Positions 17,054 to 21,500 of a stretch of DNA of 21,500 nucleotides are shown piece by piece. The notes beneath the pieces are model-generated. The model saw nothing but the letters and a program-made list of their open reading frames with translations, searched no databases and had not been told where the DNA came from. The translations under genes were made by a program, and so were the position numbers. Position 1 is the stretch's first letter. Every line of letters begins with the position of its first letter. Source of the DNA: Entrophospora sp. SA101 (Eukaryota; Glomeromycota; Glomeromycetes; Entrophosporales; Entrophosporaceae); assembly GCA_958430865.1 (NCBI GenBank), contig CAUDNR010003713.1:47806-69305 (forward strand), given 5' to 3'.

Positions 17054-17898
17054 GCAACAAAAACAATAATAATTATAATAATAATAAACCATCGTCGTTG
17101 TCGTCCCCTTCACATTTTAGAAAAAACAAAGGTGAAAGAATAGCAAAAAAACTTAAATTACCAATTTCAGGGCCTGCGACAAGACTTCGGAATAATGTAA
17201 ATAAAATTGAATTTCAAGAAGAATATGAAAAGTTTGAATTGGCAAATAATAGACCAGTAAAAATTATTAAAGATGAAAGGTATTATTTAAAAAGAGCTGC
17301 TCCAATACCTGATTTAATAGCGTCATCGTCGTCATCATCGTCGTCATCATCAACAGGAAAAAATAATTCAAAAAGATTAAAAACTGTAAATGCTTTTTCC
17401 TTTTTTTTAACAACGTCATCACCTGTACCACCGACCACATCAACACCAATAACGTCTTTAACAGCATCTTCCACCCTTAACACCTCTTCATCTTCACCAC
17501 CGTCATCTTTACCATCAGAAGATTCATTTACACCTAGATTAGAAGTTTTATCGAAATGGTCATTAAAGCAACAAAAAATTTTTTTGGCTACATATATGAA
17601 AAATGATAAAGATTTTGATTTAATTAAAAAAAATTTAAATGACACGAAAACGTCAAAAGAAATAATTGAATTTTATTATTTAGTAAAACATTTACCAAAA
17701 TTTAAATCAGCAAAAGAAATAAAACAAGAATTCGACTCTTATAATGAAAAATTAAAGAATATTACTCATTTTAATAAAAATATTATTTCTACTTTGTTTA
17801 AAAAAGATGACAAGAATGATAATACTAGTAATATTAATGGTAATATTAATACTAAAAGGAGGAAGAAAAGAAAAGGAAGAACAAAAAGTTTCATCTAA
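16558..17898 (+). CDS. Asn-rich SANT-domain protein, putative chromatin corepressor subunit, 446 aa
   Basis: This is the best intact gene in the window. Residues 1-100 are Ser/Asn/Lys-rich. Residues about 103-177 are an almost pure Asn tract broken by Lys, Arg and Ser. Residues about 190-253 form a conserved-looking basic block (ISGPATRLRNNVNKIEFQEE, then DERYYLKRAAPIPDLI). Poly-Ser follows at about 255-266. A SANT/Myb-like domain spans about 331-381: W334, QQKIFLATYMKNDKDFDLI, TKTSKEIIEFYY (F372), then Lys. The KTxxEIxxFYY spacing is that of SANT domains in CoREST, NCoR, MTA and Snt1 proteins, which act in histone deacetylase complexes in the nucleus. The C-terminus ends in a basic nuclear signal (KRRKKRKGR). 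ATG 16558 is the first in frame. The frame upstream stays open back to a TAA at 16363-16365 without any ATG, so a spliced upstream exon is possible. No introns are seen. Corepressor membership is inference. Confidence 0.85.
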
Positions 17899-18720
17899 TT
17901 TAAATATCATTTTATATTATACTATTTATATATGTATATGTGTATAGTAATGACGCGTTTATTATATCTCATGTTTATATTTTATCTATTACTTACTATA
18001 TAAATAAATACATTATACAAGTATATTTATTATGTGTCATTTCTTTTACACGTAATTTGTTTGCCGCGCATAGTTCGATAAATGAATAAATGATAATTTA
18101 AAGTGTTACAAGAGGACTTCGGACAAATTATATTTGAACTGGTATTAACAAAAATAGGCATAGTTGGCATAGTAGAACTAAAAGACCTGGTGTGAAATTT
18201 CAGGTTATTTTTTTAACTGGGATGATGAATATATAAATGAGAAAATCATTCTGTTACATTGTTTGTGCTAAACTCAAGAGAAAAAATCTCTTTGCCATTC
18301 ATTTGTTAGAGAAATTATTGATGAATTTATGTAATATGGTTGAAATTAATGGAGAAATTTTCAAGTTTAGATATTAGAGATGGATAATTTAAATTTGGAT
18401 CTACAGGAAGTGATTTGAATAGATTATAAATCTACAAATTTAGTTTTTATGACAATTTATATGCTTCACTATACAATCAAGAAGTACCTCATTGGGCTTG
18501 TATTTCAAAAAAAAACATCATTTATAGTAGACATTGAAACATCTCAGACTATCACAATTGGTTTTGTTTTATTTAACATCAAAATTGTGTTACCAATATA
18601 GTGTGGTCATATTCATTTACATCAGATCTGCAAAATTATAATACCATTAGAAGTATTCTAAAAAAGGAACAAGGTGAAAAAATTGCTCCTTACATTTTCA
18701 AATAAATGATACTCAGACAT
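17899..18720. other. 3' region of the SANT gene, then non-coding DNA
   Basis: AT-rich downstream DNA with aataaa at 18003-18008, a candidate polyadenylation signal about 105 bp past the stop codon. A dispersed repeat follows (18114-18170), then DNA with no long open frame. At 18505-18595 the plus strand reads SFIVDIETSQTITIGFVLFN before a stop, possibly eroded coding sequence that I cannot identify. Confidence 0.4.
18114..18170. repeat. Dispersed repeat family, copy 2
   Basis: Counterpart of 4189-4246, same orientation. Shared words are ggacttcggaca, tgaactggtattaacaaaa and ggcata. It is followed by agacctggtgtgaaatttc, which parallels the ctggtatgtaaaac after copy 1. Confidence 0.6.
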
Positions 18721-18734
18721 TTGAAGCTTATCTA

Positions 18735-18923
18735 TGGTTGCTTGCCAAACTCTTCTGGAAATCAATCAGCAGAGTTTCGGCAGGTAACACACTAATTGTT
18801 TGTTAGAGTTTGGCAGAGTTTTGCATTTAGGGATTTTGACAATTAGCAGGGTTACATGCTAATTGTTTATTAGAATTTTGGCAGAGTTTCAGGAGTCATT
18901 AAGAGGTTTTGGCAAGCAACCTT
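18735..18923. mobile_element. 189-bp MITE with 11-bp target duplication, MULE-like
   Basis: TIRs: ggttgcttgccaaactctt at 18736-18754 against aagaggttttggcaagcaacc at 18901-18921, differing by a small gap. The element is flanked by identical aagcttatcta at 18724-18734 and 18924-18934. Duplications of 9-11 bp are typical of Mutator-like elements. Inside, the block ctaattgtttgttagagttt (about 18790) recurs in slightly altered form at about 18859, followed both times by ggcagagttt. There is no coding capacity. Confidence 0.85.
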
Positions 18924-18934
18924 AAGCTTATCTA

Positions 18935-19513
18935 AGAATGAAATTTACCAGGAAGAAAGAAAAATAATATATGTCAGAAAAAGAAAGCAAGATGAAAGTA
19001 TGCTATTACCCAACAAAAGATGGAAGCCTCTAGACAATGAAAAATAAAAGGAATGAACTTATTATCTATTTTATCTTTTCCTTTTTGACATCTTCTCAAT
19101 AGGTAACCAGATTTCTAAAACCAATACTAATGTTCCACTCTGACCATAATTTAAGGGATTCTCTTTCATGATTGAGCACTGACTTTTTTTTTTTGTAAAA
19201 CATGGTTTAAAATAAAAAATCTTAAGTAAAAAAGAAGGTTTAACTGTTAATTGATGAGATGAAGAAAATAGAGAAATCATTAAATTTTGTTGCTGAGAAT
19301 GTGCACAAAATCTAGTTCAACAAGAATTAGACAACAATACTGCTGATTGAGAAAGAAAAAAAAAATTCTTTAGAGAAACCTTAAAAAAGGTTAAAAATAA
19401 AAAAAATTTTGATTGACCTTTTAGGACAAGAATTCTTAATCAAAAAGGTAGTGGAATATGAGACAGGATTATTATATGGTGCCCTCATGTAAAATCATGC
19501 TGATTGAGATGTC
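18935..19513. other. Low-complexity DNA, no gene seen
   Basis: A 69-codon frame on the minus strand (19071-19280) has no recognisable domain. A/G-rich stretches near 18945-19000 and 19345-19410 give short Lys-rich frames only. Confidence 0.35.
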
Positions 19514-20390
19514 ATGGATTATGAAGATAGTCAAGGACATAAATGCTCACAATGCTGTAATTGCCAAAAAGAAATTAAAGAGGTAAACAAAACCAACATT
19601 TTACTTGAAAAGAAGATAATACCCCAAATTATATTTATCCAAAAAGAGTGAAATCACACATGTGATAATGTGGAAATGCACAAAAAAAGGCATGTATGAG
19701 TGTCGACTTACTGATTTTGGGGGTGTTTTTTCTGGTCTAGTGTTAAGAGAACAAACAAAAGATCATTCAGAAATCTGCTCCAAGCATCATGCAAATAATT
19801 AACTAAGCAAGAATGATCAAACATTCTGCCAGTGTTGAAAGGCACAATTAACAAAATAAATAGGCATTATAACCAATGAGATATTGGTTTAGTTTTGAAG
19901 TAGGAAAATTGGGAGGCCAAAATTCACCTCACTTCTACATGAGAATAATTCCTAAATACAGAGAAAACTATGGAGTTACTGGATCCAAAGGAGCTTATGA
20001 AAAGGCCACCCCTGAACAAATAGAACTAACCAAAAAGCCTTGCAGCCCACTGCTGATAATATTATCAACAAAAAGAGTAAAGTGATTGCTAAACTATGTA
20101 ATGAAGTAAGTTATGGATATACAACTATCTACAAAAAATCATACCTTACTAATGTTAAAGTAACAGTTTTTATCTACACACTTTTGTTATTGTGCATTAA
20201 TTTCCTTTTTTAATCATCATTCATTTCATTCTACCTTTACCTTTGTGTTTACTGGATGAATGGCTCCCTTGTTTTGATGAGTCATTTGTGGTTATCTTAA
20301 CATAAATTACAGGATAAATTCATTGTATGTGCATATGCTTCTTTGATGAAATATGCAATTCAGCAGATCTGGTCATGCAGCCAGTAACTT
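19514..20390 (+). pseudogene. Decayed multi-piece gene of unknown family, with Cys/His-rich parts and one possible intron
   Basis: Four consecutive coding-like pieces lie on the plus strand. Piece 1 (19514-19651): MDYEDSQGHKCSQCCNCQKE, Cys-rich. Piece 2 (19668-19802): MWKCTKKGMYECRLTDFGG, ending DHSEICSKHH. The W-x-C ... C ... H arrangement recalls FLYWCH zinc fingers, which sit at the N-terminus of many MULE transposases; this is tentative. Piece 3 (19876-20085): MRYWFSFEVGKLGGQNSPHF, then YRENYGVTGSKGAYEKATPE. After a frame slip near 20040 it continues TADNIINKKSKVIAKLCNE. It then meets a consensus donor, gtaagt, at about 20106. An acceptor ttacag at about 20307-20312 restores an open phase-0 frame, DKFIVCAYASLMKYAIQQIW, that stops near 20386. 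Stops between the pieces mean it is broken or has more introns than I can place. Confidence 0.4.
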
Positions 20391-20453
20391 TTGTAAGAGT
20401 CCTAATAGTTTTTGAGACTCGCTTCCATTGTCAGGTGCTGGCTGAAGGCATGT

Positions 20454-21140
20454 CTACAATTTTTGACTCAGCCCAAGAGCAACCAATGGAATTTGTAGGC
20501 AACTATGCATTACCCATATCATTGGATCATTCGACTTTCCTTTAGGAGGACTCCCATTGCAAATTCGGTTTTGCACTTGATTCTGTGTTTTAGTGAGAAT
20601 TTTCATAGGTTCCTGTGTCAATTGCAAACCATTAATTGTTGATCCAAGTTGCATGTACAAAGAAATATATGGGTTTGGTGGTGCGTCATCAATTCTGGCA
20701 TAGTGAGTGGATAAGCATATTGTTGCTGCTCCTGAAAAGTTGCCTGAAACTTTCCATTCTTCACTTGAACTAGCAAATATGTGATCGGTTAACCTTCAGA
20801 TGATAAGAGTTGGCACTATCTTTTACTTTTGGTAATAGAATAGGTATAATGAAGTCTAACCTTTTTTGACTTCTTTCACAAATAACTGCAACACCCCCTT
20901 GCCAGAAATTCCAGCATATCATTGGAAGTTGGTGTGTATGTAATGGATATGAAAGATGTAAAAAATACTATTTCATGAACAAGCTGTCCAACACATTGAA
21001 GCTTGAATTTTTTCATTCTCATCACGATATTTGCTCTTAAACCATTCATTCAGTTTCACACTGAACAAAACTTCAATGAAGTCATTGATAAAGACAGGAT
21101 GAGAAAATTGATTGGGTTTAGGTCTTTTGCTTTTATCAAC
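20454..21140 (-). pseudogene. Decayed coding sequence of unknown family
   Basis: On the minus strand, 20973-21140 is open for 55 codons (NQFSHPVFINDFIEVLFSVK, then LNEWFKSKYRDENEKIQ) but starts at a stop rather than an ATG. After intervening stops, 20454-20801 is open for over 110 codons (FASSSEEWKVSGNFSGAA, then IDDAPPNPYISLYMQLGS, INGLQLTQEPMKILTKTQ, and NRICNGSPPKGKSND). Its only early ATG is at 20660. Amino-acid composition is protein-like in both, unlike shadow frames, and the order suggests one gene broken by frameshifts. I recognise no domain. It faces the relic at 19514-20390, and a plus-strand frame (20327-20545) overlaps its end. Confidence 0.35.
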
Positions 21141-21500
21141 TCAGAATTTGGCTAAAATAGGAATTTCTATACTGGAGCAAGTTTTTCCACAATTTTTCAT
21201 TCATTGGTCATGTCTAATAGTGACAATTGGGAGCTTTTCAATAGAAACGAACTAGCATGATGGAAATTCTATTTATCACATTTATCACATTGTGACGATC
21301 TTGAAATTATGTTGTGTGACTATATAATCTTAAATGGATTTGTTATGTGTCAATAATAGTTGCAGGACATTTCTCACAGATCTATACAGTGTTGTCATAT
21401 GACAAGGTCATATACCCTTAATCCCCTATAAAAAATAACATACGGGAAAACAGTAGATGAACCGTATTGTTTTACAGAATAGGTACGGAAAAATGTACGG
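21141..21500. other. Window end, no gene seen
   Basis: Mixed-composition DNA without a long open frame. The word tttatcaca is tandemly doubled near 21272-21290. Near the edge, tacggg, gtacgg and gtacgg recur (21441, 21484, 21495), perhaps the start of a further repeat. Confidence 0.3.

Noticed and set aside
16862..17645. Frames overlapping the SANT gene (Thr/Ile-rich plus 16862-17143; minus 17267-17467 and 17283-17645)
   Set aside because: Microsatellite-driven shadows: AAT/AAC repeats read out of frame, and TCA/TCG repeats read in reverse as poly-Asp.

Overview
The window is very AT-rich eukaryotic DNA with poly-A/T runs, Asn- and Gln-rich proteins, many short non-autonomous transposons and several broken genes. 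A Glomeromycotina (Rhizophagus-like arbuscular mycorrhizal fungus) source fits best. The reasons are a kinase-associated CPTC...WCQSC...WTSGN N-terminal module, a eukaryotic TnpB/Fanzor relic, Tigger/pogo-like termini and long Asn tracts in a SANT protein. This assignment is inference; no rRNA or tRNA was found to confirm it.

Layout. Positions 1-2448 hold a nearly perfect inverted duplication (arms of at least 667 bp, one mismatch seen, about 1.1 kb spacer). Each arm carries the same Gln/Asn-rich gene, arranged head to head. Positions 2485-5560 hold two TIR elements, a Tigger-like terminus, dispersed repeats and a small orphan gene (4376-4585, minus) that matches only the N-terminal Cys module of Rhizophagus-type kinases. 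Positions 5560-7100 show no gene. Positions 7175-9115 hold a small ORF, a 73-bp tandem repeat, a Tigger/pogo-like terminal region, a 56-bp repeat running into a long hairpin, and a GC-richer block of unknown origin.

Positions 9424-12400 are a gene graveyard. On the plus strand lies a heavily frameshifted copy of the histidine-biosynthesis gene HIS7 (glutamine amidotransferase-cyclase). On the minus strand lies a nearly full-length but dead TnpB/Fanzor RNA-guided nuclease. A second Tigger/pogo-like relic with a CENP-B-like transposase N-terminus follows at 13210-13740.

The clearest intact gene is at 16558-17898 (plus): a 446-residue, Asn-rich nuclear protein with a C-terminal SANT domain. Downstream are a 189-bp MITE with an 11-bp target duplication (MULE-like) at 18735-18923 and two stretches of decayed, unrecognised coding sequence (19514-20390 plus, 20454-21140 minus). 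No operon or pathway logic links these genes; the common theme is transposon activity, duplication and gene decay.
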